Positions 49,158 through 60,484 of a DNA stretch of 64,000 nt are shown piece by piece (position 1 is the stretch's first letter; each line of letters begins with the position of its first letter). The notes under the pieces were generated by a model that searched no databases, was not told where the DNA came from, and was given only the letters and a program-made list of their open reading frames with translations. A program made the position numbers and the translations under genes. The stretch covers positions 62,618,713 to 62,682,712 of the forward strand of contig CM069871.1 in assembly GCA_036172665.1 (NCBI GenBank), given 5' to 3'. Origin of the DNA: Prosopocoilus inquinatus (lineage: Eukaryota; Arthropoda; Insecta; Coleoptera; Lucanidae).

Positions 49158-50470
49158 CAGGGAGATTCAGGCAACACTTTCATTAAAAGTTTACGAACTT
49201 CTCCTTTGAATTTCTGTTTCATATTTTGCAGTTATAAGTTAACGATGATGATCTATCAAAATATAATATTTTCAATTTTCGGACACTTCCGCTTGTACTG
49301 GAAGTTGCTGCCAACTTTCTATGAAAACTAGAGAAATTATAATTTTTGAAATCATCTGTCCAGTAGGAATAAAAAAAAACAATTTAGTCGCTACGAAGAA
49401 CGAAAAAATGAATATTCAAACACACACATATTAAATGTATTTGATGATAAAAAAATCGACGATTCAAGAAGTTAATAAAAAAAAATTGTTATATCGAGGA
49501 AAATATGTTATTACTGAGATACAATAGAAAGTTATTACTAATAAATAATAGCTGAGAACCACTTAGAGCCAATATTATAACCAACAATTTGTGTATTATT
49601 TTTAATATTTTTTATTTATTTATTACTTTTCATAAAATTTTGTTTTGTAAGTGTAAATTTCTCTTTGTAAATGTGTAAATAGTCATAACAAGGATTCTAA
49701 TACATACAGCATATGTAAATAAAAAATTCAGTTGATAGGTATTTATTTAAATATTATTTCTCGGTTTTTAAAATGAAATTGATAATACACTCAGAAATTA
49801 ATTTAAAAAATCTAATTTCTCTTCATATTTAGGGATAACACTAAAAAGTGAAAAAATTTATATGTCAAAGAGAAAATCATAAATAAAAAGAGAAAGGTAA
49901 GAGATGTATGTAGTAATACTAATACAGTTCGAAAGAACATTTTATTGTTTCTTACGGTATAAAAATATACTGGATGTTCCATTAAAAAAACATAACTTTG
50001 CGACAGTTGAAATCAGTTTGAATAGAAGTTACTTTTCAACCAAACCGTAAATAACTTTGTGTAAAATTAGGTATCACCTGAAAGCCTATGGTTATAGCCT
50101 ACTAGAGGCCAAAAATTGAAATTATGGCTTTTGTTACACAAAGATGGCAGTATCATAAACAAGTTACTGCAACGTTGAACTTTTTTTAAAAAATGGAAAT
50201 ACCTCTAAAACGGCTAATTTTCTTGTATCATATGTAACACAAAATATTTTTAGAATTTCATGAGCATTTCAAAAATGCAATAAAAAATGGGGAATTCCAT
50301 TTAAAATAAGAAAGTTGACAGCAAGTTCCGGTACAAAAGGAGGTGCCTGAAAATTGGAATATTATATTTTAAGAAATCATTATCGCTAACTTAGAACCGC
50401 AAAATATGAAATAAAAATTGAAAGAGGAAGTTCGTAAACTTTTAATGAATGAGTTGCTTGAATCTCCCTG
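49158..50470. mobile_element. Non-autonomous TIR element, CAGGGAGATTCAGG family, copy 2
   Basis: Left end CAGGGAGATTCAGGCAAC, right end TTGCTTGAATCTCCCTG. TIRs extend about 165 bp, to the cttccgcttgtactggaagt block. Whole element is colinear with the reverse complement of 10320-11615. No open frame of note. Confidence 0.85.
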
Positions 50471-50836
50471 TGTAGGGCGTTCGATTTAAAATAAGAAAGT
50501 TGATATCACTTCCGGAGAAACCGGAGGTCCTATGACGACTAGCAGTATGTCAAAAAATTCCATTTTTGTTTAATTTATTGTCTTCAAAATTCAGGTTAAT
50601 TGATTAATAATTGAGGATTCCAGAACGGGATTCACATTCATTTACCTATATTACTACCTAAATTAATGAAAGTTTTTTTACCAATTTTTATTGTAAACTA
50701 ATATTAATTTTGAAATGAAAATTATTATTTTCTTTAATAAGTGCAATATAACATAAATAACTTATCAAAGCATTTTGCTACACAAATTAATTAAATAATT
50801 TTACCTTCGACATTAGCAAAATACGAACAATTTATT

Positions 50837-51328
50837 TCACTTGATAATTACGTCAAGCAAAATGTTGAAAACCCTGCGTAAATAAATTCCAAAATTACCA
50901 AGCACTATAGAAACTAACCGAACTGCAAACATCTTAGCATTAATGGCAGTTTGAATCGTAAGAAGAACAATTTGATACAGAGCATTTATGAAACGTAGAA
51001 TCGTCCTGGGTATAAATGTAATTATGTTGATTACAGTTCCAATTGTCCTCGGTTCCAGCAAAAGCACTTCAGATTCTGGTTCTTCATGTTGTCTATGTTT
51101 AAGTTCCTGTTCTTGTTCCAGAGCAGTTCCATCATTAAGTACTGGTTTAACGTTGAGGGAAGAGCTTGAACCGGTAAATTGCAGGGAAGCTGCTGGTAAA
51201 TTAAACAGAGAAGAAAAAATTAGATTATTTCTTTCAATGAAAAAAAAATAAACAAACTTACCTTCGCTTTCCTCTACGTTAATACTGTTCAAAAGTAACA
51301 AAGTCACTGCCAATATTAAGGTTTTCAT
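50837..51328 (-). CDS. Small secreted hydrophobic protein 3 (140 aa)
   Basis: Exons 51328-51262 and 51192-50837 (423 nt; a second acceptor 3 nt later is possible). Signal peptide MKTLILAVTLLLLNSINVEE, phase-1 intron of 69 bp directly after. An acidic, Glu/Gln-rich middle (ALEQEQELKHRQHEEPESEV) is followed by about 65 residues of alternating hydrophobic and Arg/Lys sequence (RTIGTVINIITFIPRTILRF, IQTAINAKMF, IYLRRVFNILLDVIIK), suggesting amphipathic or membrane-associated helices. No cysteines. AATAAA overlaps the stop codon region. TATATATTCC lies about 85 nt upstream. Read without splicing the frame stays open through the intron, but the family pattern argues for splicing. Function unknown; acidic pro-segment plus cationic amphipathic tail could suggest a membrane-active peptide precursor. 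Confidence 0.72.
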   Translation of the reverse strand: MKTLILAVTLLLLNSINVEESEGKFVYFFFIERNNLIFSSLFNLPAASLQFTGSSSSLNVKPVLNDGTALEQEQELKHRQHEEPESEVLLLEPRTIGTVINIITFIPRTILRFINALYQIVLLTIQTAINAKMFAVRLVSIVLGNFGIYLRRVFNILLDVIIK

Positions 51329-52536
51329 ATTTCAGTTTACTTCTATCACTAGAAAATGCAAAACAAGTGATAACTGATAATGATCTGCAGATCCTCGTAA
51401 TTGCAAACGGAATATATACAGGCTATCTTAAGTTAATATTTGTTTTATGTAAAATATTCCTGTTCGCGAAAATATTATTTCATTTGAAAGGTCATAAAAC
51501 AGCACGTAAACTGGGTGAGCATGGGTAAAAAATTAGCAAAGGAAATATCGTAACGGCATAATAAAAGTTTCGCAAATACTGAAAAGTTAGGAATTTAATT
51601 ATTATAGCTAACATTTATATGCCTATGCCTTTTATTTCTTAATTTAATAATTTCGCCTCGAATGAGGATATTTATAGTTTAAATATTAAGGCGCTTGAAC
51701 CACGGTCCTGTTCATCTGTCTCCGAATTTGTTTCCTATACGAAAATCGGGTGATTACGTGAGAATTCCCACAATTTAATTTTTTTATTTTTGAATTTTGA
51801 AAGAAATACATGTTTAATACAAAACGTATACAGACTAATCCAAAGTTGAACTGAAACGGTATTCGTTTTTAAAGGAGCACTCGGTATATTTATACATATT
51901 TGGATCCTAAATTCTGATAATTATTTTATTATGAGCAAAAAAAATTGGTGGAAAATCTTTATTTATTATACCTTCATTTGGATACTTTTATACCACAGTT
52001 TATATTTTGAATTAATTTTTTTTATCCTACTGCAATGTTAGGTCAAAAAGCGATAGTAAGATGTCGCTATTTTATATGTTCATAATTTTTTTTAATTCAA
52101 AAAGTTTTGTTTGCACATTATACAGTACGAGTATTTGAAGCAAAATCATATATGTACCTCTCTAAAGATTCTTTTCAATTTTTTTTAGGATTAAGTCGCA
52201 TTAACACTAATCTATTTCAAAAGAATTTTTTTATTTATCTCACTAATCTCGGACGCCAGTTCGACGCCAATTAGTTGCACAATATTACAAAAACAGAACA
52301 ATAATTTTTAGCATTTTTGTTAAAAATAAATCATGTAAATAATTCAGGTTCAAATTGTACAAATTCTTTTATTTTTCTCAAAAAATTGTATTTTTTCTTG
52401 GCGACGCATAATGTAAACACGAAACGACCTCGACGCGGATAAATAAGAATTTACAGCTTTATCTCTCCAATCAATCCAATCGAAATCGATAAATTTAATT
52501 GTAGTAGCGACAAGTGAGCCAGTACGCCTGTGAAAA
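51329..52536. other. Intergenic region before P450 C
   Basis: Contains a half copy of the CAGGRTGACTACGCG MITE (about 51748-51890) and a hammerhead-repeat body fragment (52023-52084). Remaining sequence is AT-rich with no gene seen. Confidence 0.5.
52023..52084 (+). repeat. Hammerhead-repeat fragment without core
   Basis: ATCCTACTGCAATGTTAGGT through GATGTCGCTATTTTATATG, identical in sequence to the end of the palindrome arm in P450 B intron 3. The hammerhead part is absent. Confidence 0.85.
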
Positions 52537-53610
52537 ATGTTCTGGACAGTGTCGGTGGTGCTCGCAATTATTCTTTCAATTTATTACTTCTTAAAGAGAG
52601 ATCATGAATACTGGAAAGTTAGAGGAGTACCTTTTGCAACGCCAACTCTACTGTTTGGTAATTTAGGCGAGACCATAAACAATAAACAATCAATGGGACA
52701 AATTTATACCGAAATTTACAGGTAACTTATAATTAATAATCACGTTGGTAAACTAAAAAAAAATCTTACAGACAGTTTGAAAATTTCGCATACTGTGGAG
52801 TGTATAACTTCAGAGCTCCTGGCTTAATTATGAGAGACCTCGATTTGATCAGAGACATATTAGTAAAAAATTGTGGATGAGGAAGCTGATCCAATTTTGT
52901 CCAAGAACCCGTTTTTTAGTAGGGACGGAAAATGGAAGATGATTCGCTCTCAGGTATCGCCTCAATTCACTCCGGCCAAGGTAGGTTTCACCATGTACTT
53001 GCTGGATAGGTAAAATTTTATGAGTTAAATACCTAGGTGAAGAGAACATTTCCACTCATTGGCGATGTCTGCAAAAATCTGGTGACGTTCATTCGATCGC
53101 AGATCGATGGAAATCCGAAAGATAGTTTTAATGGAAAAGATCTAGCATCGCATTTTACTATTAGCGTCGTTGCTAGCTGTGCGTTTGGTCTGGATTTGAA
53201 AATTTTCGATAACGTCAAATCAGAATTTTTTGACATGAGCCAGAAGCTATTGGATCCGGACGGTCTTAACTTCGCCCTGTATTTTCTATCTATATTTTTC
53301 CCTTCTCTAAGGAAAATAAAGTCTTTGAGGTGGGTAATTGAATTTCTCCACTTAATAGGTTTTCATATTTCATAAAAAAATATATTTTTTTAAAACAGTA
53401 CTTATGTACCTTCTGAAAATGTACTAAGATGCTTAATTCAAATAGAGTTGAAGAAATTATTGGATGAAAATGAAAAAAAAAGACAAAACATTCGAAAGCA
53501 ATTTTCGTAAGTGTGAAATGCAATCCCGTACATTCAAATGAGTATTTTAACAGAATTTGTTGTTTTCACATGAATCGGAGCCTACAGTTGTGAAAATTAT
53601 TTAAAATATA

Positions 53611-55128
53611 CAATGATCGCCAAAAAGTCGGCATCAAAGGGGAAAAATCTTTATTTTTGATTTTTCGAAAAAAACTTTTTACGGCAATAATTTTTGCTTG
53701 TCTGAAAACCTATTTAGACCCTATCAGATATACCGAGTGATTTTTACATATTGAGAAAACAGAGTTTTTCGAAATGGTCGAAATCATAAAATTGTTATTC
53801 CTCGAAAACTAGAAAAGATTTCAATGAGATTTCTTTAAATTGGGTTAATTTCAGCTTATTGGATAATATCAAGGCCAGAAAATAATTTGGTTTTCTCCAA
53901 ATTCTGTTAAAATTGAATTTTTCTTTTTAGAATATTTCCATAATTTCACGTACTAAAACTTAAGTTCAAAATTTCTTACTTTTAGGGTGAAAACTTCAAA
54001 GAGTTATAAGTGGAGAAAATAATTAGAAGATTAATTATAGCTTCAGATATTTGGTTATTTACCGAAACGTAATATTTTTGCATATTTTTTACGTTTTTCA
54101 TGCAAGGTGCCTTTCAGGAGAAATATTTATTATTATTATTTTCAAAAAAAGTCTAAATATTCGCTTACAGAGGTTTAAACGAGGAGATTTTTATTTATTT
54201 AGCTTACATGTTCAAATCAGTAGGCAGAATATGGGATGGCTATGGATTTTTTTACTGTCAAATCAGATTACTAACGGGCTATTTTAATAATTAGACTTGA
54301 CTCTAAATTACTTTAAAATGTAAAACCACCTTTGATTTTGTATTGTAATGTAATTTGAAATCTCCTTTAGTCCTATTATGAAAGAGGCATTTAGTAATTT
54401 CAGCTGACACTTCGTGGCCATCTCATATTCTGCCTACTTATTAACTAAACAAGTAGTAAACTAAATAAGAGAAAAATCTCCACATTTAGGCAGCAGTAAA
54501 AGAATATTTATAGGGTTTTTGTGAAAACAAGTCATTTACATGGGTAGATTAAAGTTTTTAGAAGTCATTTAAACGTACATTATTTATCAGTAAAAAATAT
54601 TTCTCTTAAAAAGTACCTTGCATCAAAAACTTAAAAATTAGGTAAAAATATTAATTTTTGACTAAATAATTCAATATCTGAAGTAATCATTAATATTATT
54701 TATTATTATTAATAATTATTATTAATTTCTGCAATTATAAATATTTGAAGTTTTCACTCCAAAAAAATTTTATTCTGAAATTAAGTTAAAGTACGTGAAA
54801 TTTTGATAATATTCTAAAAACAGAAAAATTCAATTTTTCGGAAAATTAACGAAAAGTAAGTTATTTTCTGGCCCTCTGTAATAAGGTGAAACTAACCAAG
54901 GTTAAAGAAATCTTATGGAAATCTTGATTAGTTTCCGAGTAATAACAATTTTACGATTTTAATCATTTCGAAAAACTCTATTTTCTAACTAAGTAAAATT
55001 CACTCGGTATATCTGATAGGGGCTAAATAGGTTTTCAGACAAGCAGAAATTATTGCCGTAAAAAGCTTTTCGGAAAAATCAAAAATGAAGATTTTTCCCA
55101 TTTGATGCCGACGTTTTGGCGATCACTG
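53611..55128. mobile_element. Foldback TIR element, about 700-bp arms, in P450 C intron 3
   Basis: Left end CAATGATCGCCAAAAAGTCG and right end the inverse of CAGTGATCGCCAAAACGTCG, flanked by TA (53609-53610 and 55129-55130). The arms align over most of their length (for example tcagatataccgagtga near both ends). 1.5 kb, no transposase. Confidence 0.85.
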
Positions 55129-55956
55129 TATAATTAACGGTATATAAAATATGTAAATAATGAACGGTATCGTGATTTCACTTACAAAACAATTTTATTT
55201 TTACCAAACGTAGTTGACGTTTCGAAAACAGGAAAGGAAAAAACTATGATCTCAAAATTTTCTCTTTTTTTCTTATTTATTTGAATCTATCGAAAAATAG
55301 AAGATTTGAGTAAGAGGGTCGTTTTTAGATATATGAATAAGGAATCTGAAAAATGGTTACGCGATGTAATAAATACTGCTCTAAAATACAGACGGAAAAA
55401 TAATATTACAAGGGACGATTTTCTGAGCGACATTGCTACGGAAGAAGGTGTTTATATAAAAAATTTGTTTTATAATGACAAGCACAATTTCGCTCGTAGG
55501 AGTTGTAACAGACGTAATGGTTGCCAATGCTTTTACTTTCATAATAGACGGTTTTGAAACCAGTTCGATTGTAATACAATATGTACTTTACGAGTTGGCG
55601 GAAAATCCCGATGTTCAAGAAAAACTTCGTGAAGAAATCAGCAGCATTACTTCTAAATACGACGGGCAAATAAATTTCGAAGCCATCCAAGAGATGTCAT
55701 ATTTAGATATGGTATTCCTTGGTGCGTATTACTTGACTTATCAACAGGGTTGCCAGATTTTTCTTCAAAAATGTAGCCAAACGTATGCCAAACTCCAAAG
55801 TATAAACACAATATTAATTAATTATTGTAAGTATTATACAGTGTGGAAGAAAATTAAGGAACTAATTCGATATCTTCGAAATTACTTCGTTTTCGGAAAA
55901 ACGCTCGGACAGGTCGATTTAACCTTTTAGCCGCAATTGTTTTTTTTTACAGTGAC

Positions 55957-56760
55957 TTACATCAGAGTTGTGACGCTATCTATTGTTTTTTTCAAATGTA
56001 AACCTACTGTTTTGATTGCATTATTCGATAGATAATACTTTTCCACGTATCGTAAAGTAAAACAGTTATGAGATTGAATAGCAAAATTTTCGAGAAAAAT
56101 TAAATCAAAGATACTAAATTTAGTAACTAAGAAATTTCTCAAAATTATAAAATCTTCAAATTCTTGAACGTGACAAATTAGTTCTGGACTAATTAAGCGC
56201 ATTTCAAGTCTAATACTGTCTCTCAACTTCTCCAAATGTACAGGTCTGTTCACGTACACTTTGCTTTTCAAGTAACCCCGCAGGAAATAATCTAGCGGAG
56301 TTAAATCTGGAGATCGCCGAGGACACTCCATAGGATCACGACATTCGATACACCAATTGAGAAACATCTCATACAGATAATTTCGAATCATTGCTCCTTA
56401 GTGCGGTGGTGCACCATCCTGCTGATACCACATCTCGTCATTAAAATATCTGGTTGAACTAGGTGTGGAAATAATTTTAATAGGTAGGGACTAGTTCAAA
56501 TTGTAAGAATTATAAATATCTTTCCCCAGTTAAAACTCCATTAAAGAATACTGATCCCAATATCAGATCTCTCAGTATCTCTGCCCAAACAATGACTTTC
56601 TGATGGTGCTGCGTAGTTTTCTTCATCGCCCACTTTAGATTTTCTGATGCCCAGTATCTACAGTTTTGTTTATTCACGGTACCGTTTAAACAGAATGTAG
56701 CTTCATCCGACAATAAAATATTTCTCACATATTCTCTGCATTCCCTTTGAGAAATTTCTT
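55957..56760 (-). pseudogene. Mariner-type transposase remnant
   Basis: Minus strand. Upstream piece (about 56728-56510): LLSDEATFCLNGTVNKQNCR and KVIVWAEILRDLILGSVFF; downstream piece (56391-55957): RSPDLTPLDYFLRGYLKSKV followed by a leucine-rich end. These are the second and third catalytic blocks of insect mariner-like transposases. The N-terminal DNA-binding half is missing and the two pieces are out of frame. Confidence 0.85.
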
Positions 56761-56855
56761 AGTTACTAAATTTTATTACTTTTGATTTAATTTTTCACCA
56801 AAATTTCGTTATTCAACCCCATAATTGTTCTACTTTATGATGCGTAGCAAAGTAT

Positions 56856-57166
56856 TGTGGCGAGCCGCCCAGCACTACGTCAAACGGAAGGCGTCAAGAA
56901 GTCGGTTCGCTGTTATGCGTCATCGGCCGTCACGCCACCGGGGCCTACATCGAACAGACTAGACTTTTCCAGCGTGGAGTATTCGAGACGGCAGCAAAGG
57001 ATATAAAATCGGCCGAAGTTGACTCACCAATCAGTCGAATTCTAACAGCGATCGTCGAAGTTAGATTTTAGTGTGTAAATAAATTGTTACAAATAAATTA
57101 GTTCGTAAGCATTATTAAATGTTTTATTCGTTTAAATAAATAAAATTAAACCCTAGAAACGTAACA
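56856..57166. mobile_element. Solo LTR, 311 bp, with 4-bp target duplication
   Basis: Starts TGTGGCGAGCCGCCCAGC and ends GAAACGTAACA; GTAT flanks both sides (56852-56855 and 57167-57170). Inside, TATAAAA at about 57001 and AATAAA-rich sequence near the end look like LTR promoter and poly(A) signals. It is more GC-rich than its surroundings. Likely the recombination product of a Ty3/gypsy-type retrotransposon; it is younger than the mariner that it interrupts. Confidence 0.75.
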
Positions 57167-57483
57167 GTATTATCTATCGAATACCGCAATCAAAACTCCA
57201 ACAAAATCTTAAATCGACATCTGCGAGCGTTTTTCCGAGAAAAAAATATTTTCCAAGATATCGAATTAGTTCCTTAATTTTCTTCCACACTGTATTATAT
57301 ATTTTAAATTAGAAATTTGGTGATAAAAAACAAGAACGAATCATTAATTATCATACAAATGATAAAAATATGATTAATTTAATAATAATAATAGTAAATA
57401 AATAGTAATTTGCAAGTTGAACTATTCTTACAGAATTTGTAGGCGTGTACAGCCGATTTTGGTGGACGTAGTTGCCGAACGTT

Positions 57484-57745
57484 TTTAGAAAATTTTGTGC
57501 AAATCGTTTTTGATTGCAGTGAGAACCTCGAGCAGCTTCTGGACAGCTGTTTCAGCCCTGCTTGGGGCTTCTTCAGCAGAAATGTAGCTCGACATTCCCA
57601 CTGCAGACCAAAAACGACTTGCCCAATTTATTCGCAAATGCGATGTAAGAGTGATGAACAGATAAAATAGCGACATCTTACTATCTTACCTACTGCAATG
57701 TTAGGTCAAAAAGCGATAGTAAGATGTCGCTATTTTATCTGTTGA
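57484..57745 (-). mobile_element. Retrozyme-like repeat, copy 2, internally deleted
   Basis: Minus-strand copy with the hammerhead and flanking sequence intact but most of the body missing. The outer part 57660-57745 forms a perfect 28-bp-arm hairpin (AACAGATAAAATAGCGACAT and its inverse). Confidence 0.75.
57515..57605 (-). ncRNA. Type I hammerhead ribozyme, complete, minus strand
   Basis: On the minus strand: CTGAAGA (57576-57570), stem II AGCCC/GGGCT, GAAA (57553-57550), stem III C(AGCT)G, GTC with predicted cut between 57542 and 57541. Stem I TCTG/CAGA next to the core, internal loop, then GAGCTACATT-side and TGCAGTG/CACTGCA outer helix. Same fold as the copy at 34204-34294, with a few base differences outside the core. 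Confidence 0.82.
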
Positions 57746-58183
57746 ACGTTTTTAGGTTATAACAAATAACTGGCATTTAAAATTTTAAAAATGTGAAAAA
57801 ACTAATAAATTTATTAACGTTATGAATAATTAAAATAGAATTAATAGTAATATTATTGTAAAGTAAAATTATTCAGATTTTCAATACTGACCAAGTGACA
57901 ACTTCAAATTAGACGAGCTATCTGTCATGCCGACAATTCCTGCATCAGCAGTCATTTCCTAATCGAAAGATGTTTATAACGTAATTTATTTTTGACGATA
58001 ACCGCAAATGAACTTTTTATAATATTGCATTACATTATATGATAAACAAAAATGGCCGTATAACGTAATGGAAAAGGGTTGCCGCAAACTGACTTTATTA
58101 CCTTAACGCTAAATTTGACAGTTGCCTAACAAAATAGTGTCAAATTAGGATTTTTATTTTTTTATAATTACTTATTACAGAAA

Positions 58184-58327
58184 ATGAATGTATTGGCGCC
58201 TACGCCTAAACGTTTAAGATTCACCGGTGATGAAGATATCATTTTGCTCAACAGTGAAGATAACGATAAACCCACAAATGCCAGCAATGTGGGGACAGAC
58301 AAAACTGACAAGATGAAAACCCTTTAG
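58184..58327 (+). pseudogene. Possible Myb/SANT-like fragment from a DNA transposon
   Basis: After TTATTACAG an ATG opens a 47-codon frame beginning MNVLAPTPKRLRFTGDEDII followed by LLNSEDNDKPTNASN, ending in TAG at 58325. KRLRFTGDEDIILL is reminiscent of the start of Myb-like domains in Harbinger-type accessory proteins. Only the first helix is present. Inside the P450 C intron 55722-59560. Confidence 0.35.
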
Positions 58328-59847
58328 GATGAATCTATTAATGGAAAGTTTACCGATCTTACGGTTTATAATGAAGTGCAGTATGTTCCCGATCATTCAA
58401 GTTGTGTAAATTTTAAGAAGTAAAGTATTCATAAGCTAAGGATAGTTTCTGATGGGAATGGCTTCTCTGCAATTTTTTCTGTCAAACTAAATAACTGAAA
58501 CAGGCGCAGCAACGATTAGCGAATTGTGTATCATCTAATTATACGTTCGCAAATAGTTTGCAATAACTGCCATTCATGCTAACGCTGTTTTGGTTACCTT
58601 ATCTCTAAGGATAGGATTTGAATAAGTACACGCAAACGTTTCAGTAGCGCCGTAAAAATGTATCGAACAGGCACATTACGTAATGGGACGGTGAAAATAA
58701 TTTACGGCGTTCTTACACTCTGATGCAAAGTGGGGGAGGCCGAGGAGGTACAATTGGTCAACTACTTACTCTGAAAATCTTTACACATTTAAACAAGAAG
58801 AGTTGGTGGCATAACTGTATTTTTTATTGCGGCAATATTGCTCTGTTTTTTGTTATAGTGAGTAACACCATTGCTGTAGTGGCGTTAATTGTCTCCGAAG
58901 CCCTCGCGTTTGTTTGCACGATACGGTCTAATATTTTTTATTGCCCGTTTCACTAGAATTTGAACCGCGCAAAATATATTTCCCCGACCCATACTTATCT
59001 CTTTTAACGTCCACTATAATAAGGTAAACACTAATTGTGGGGTTTTGCAATAACACTCTATTGACGGAAACACTGTCGCAATGTGTATTTTACAGATCAG
59101 CGTCGCAAACAGTTAACAAATTTCAAAATCCTCTCCATATTAACATTAAAAGTGGTCATTTACAATAAAAATCTTTGAAATACTTATAAATCAATAATTA
59201 TTTTACCACCCGTCGTAAATTTTAATAAAATTTCTGAAAATTTCATTCACAAAATGACATCTGACGCAGACGCAAGCGCGAAACATCGAAAATCATGACC
59301 AACTTTTTTGCGGACGGTTACGATTCCGCGGTTACCTAGACGAACAGCGTCAATTTTTAAATTATTCAACTTATTAACGAAGGATGATGTTTTGGAGGTA
59401 GTCTAAACGTTGCGTTATGCGTACGGGCGTCAATCTATAAATCGGCCTTATAGCGTTCGTACATTTTTCTCAGTATACATATAATTTGCAAATACATGGA
59501 TTGTATTGGTTACTTTGCACATAAGTCAAGGTTTATCTTAAGAAATAAAACTGTTTTCAGAAACACTACGAAAATATCCCCCGTCTCTTTTCATTTCACG
59601 GGTCTGTACGCAAGATTACACACTTCCTCCTGCGAAAGCCGGAGGAAATGAAGTGAAGGTGAAGAAGGGAATGGTGGTCACCATTCCGATTTTGGCTGTT
59701 CACTTGGATGACAAGTATTACCCTGAACCACAGAAATTTGATCCTAATCGATTTACCGAGGCAGCTAGAGAGTCCAGGCCGAAGTACTCATTTCTTGCAT
59801 TTGGGGAAGGACCGAGAATATGTATAGGTAGGGTGCACCTAAGGTGA

Positions 59848-59950
59848 GACGCAAACCAGAGCGGTAGCGGGGCGGTGGCGGATTTGTGCGTTCTTCTTAT
59901 GGCCGTACCGCCATCCACCACGCCATTTCAGCACTGGTTTGCACTTTGCT
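59848..59950. repeat. Imperfect GC-rich hairpin in P450 C intron 5
   Basis: GCAAACCAGAGCGGTAGCGG is loosely mirrored by cgccatttcagcactggtttgc. Short foldback-like sequence, more GC-rich than the flanks. Confidence 0.45.
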
Positions 59951-60309
59951 ATTGAATATTTTAGCTAGAAATCACAGTTTTCCAAACGCTTATGCAAGAA
60001 ATCAGAAAAGAAAACTAGAACTTTTCCCATTTACTCTTTAAAATATTTTACTTTATGCACAAGTTCGAATCTCACTTCTGGAATATTTTGATAAATGAAA
60101 AAATTAAAAACAGCTTATATCGCCTCATCACGCGGCCAATTTTGACGTAAAAATTCAAATAAGAACGTTACCTATTGTTTCAGCTTCCCTTGACCAGTCT
60201 GTAAACATGTTTATATGAACTTCTTTCTTAATTTTAATTTGTAAAATACGTTTCTGAAGTAGCGGCTTATATTTTTGTTACATCTTGTATAGAGTATATC
60301 GCTGTAAGA

Positions 60310-60484
60310 AGTTCTATAGGAAAAAAATAAGTCACAACCTAATGAAAATTTCACATGCTGTAAAAATATTAAAAATCAAAATGCAATCAAAGGAGTAGCT
60401 TCCTCGACCCTCGACCTGATCGCATTAGAACGAAAACATGTGATTCATTGCTTTGCAAATTAAAAAAAAAAGTTTTTCCTTGTC
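60310..60484 (+). repeat. Dispersed repeat R, copy 2
   Basis: Same-orientation relative of 48899-49085 (cctaatgaaaattt, aaaaatcaaaatgcaatcaa, gatcgcattagaacg). In intron 5 of P450 C. Confidence 0.7.

Larger units (their letters stand above)
55839..57292 (-). mobile_element. Mariner-type transposon with nested solo LTR, in P450 C intron
   Basis: CAGTGTGGAAGAAAATTAAG at both ends, inverted, flanked by TA (55837-55838 and 57293-57294). TIRs extend about 80 bp, with further inverted blocks inside (tattatctatcgaat, gcaatcaaaac). Holds a dead minus-strand transposase and a 311-bp LTR. Confidence 0.88.

Noticed and set aside
58723..58956. 77-aa frame in the P450 C intron
   Set aside because: Glycine-rich start then hydrophobic run with no domain; likely part of an unclassified repeat.
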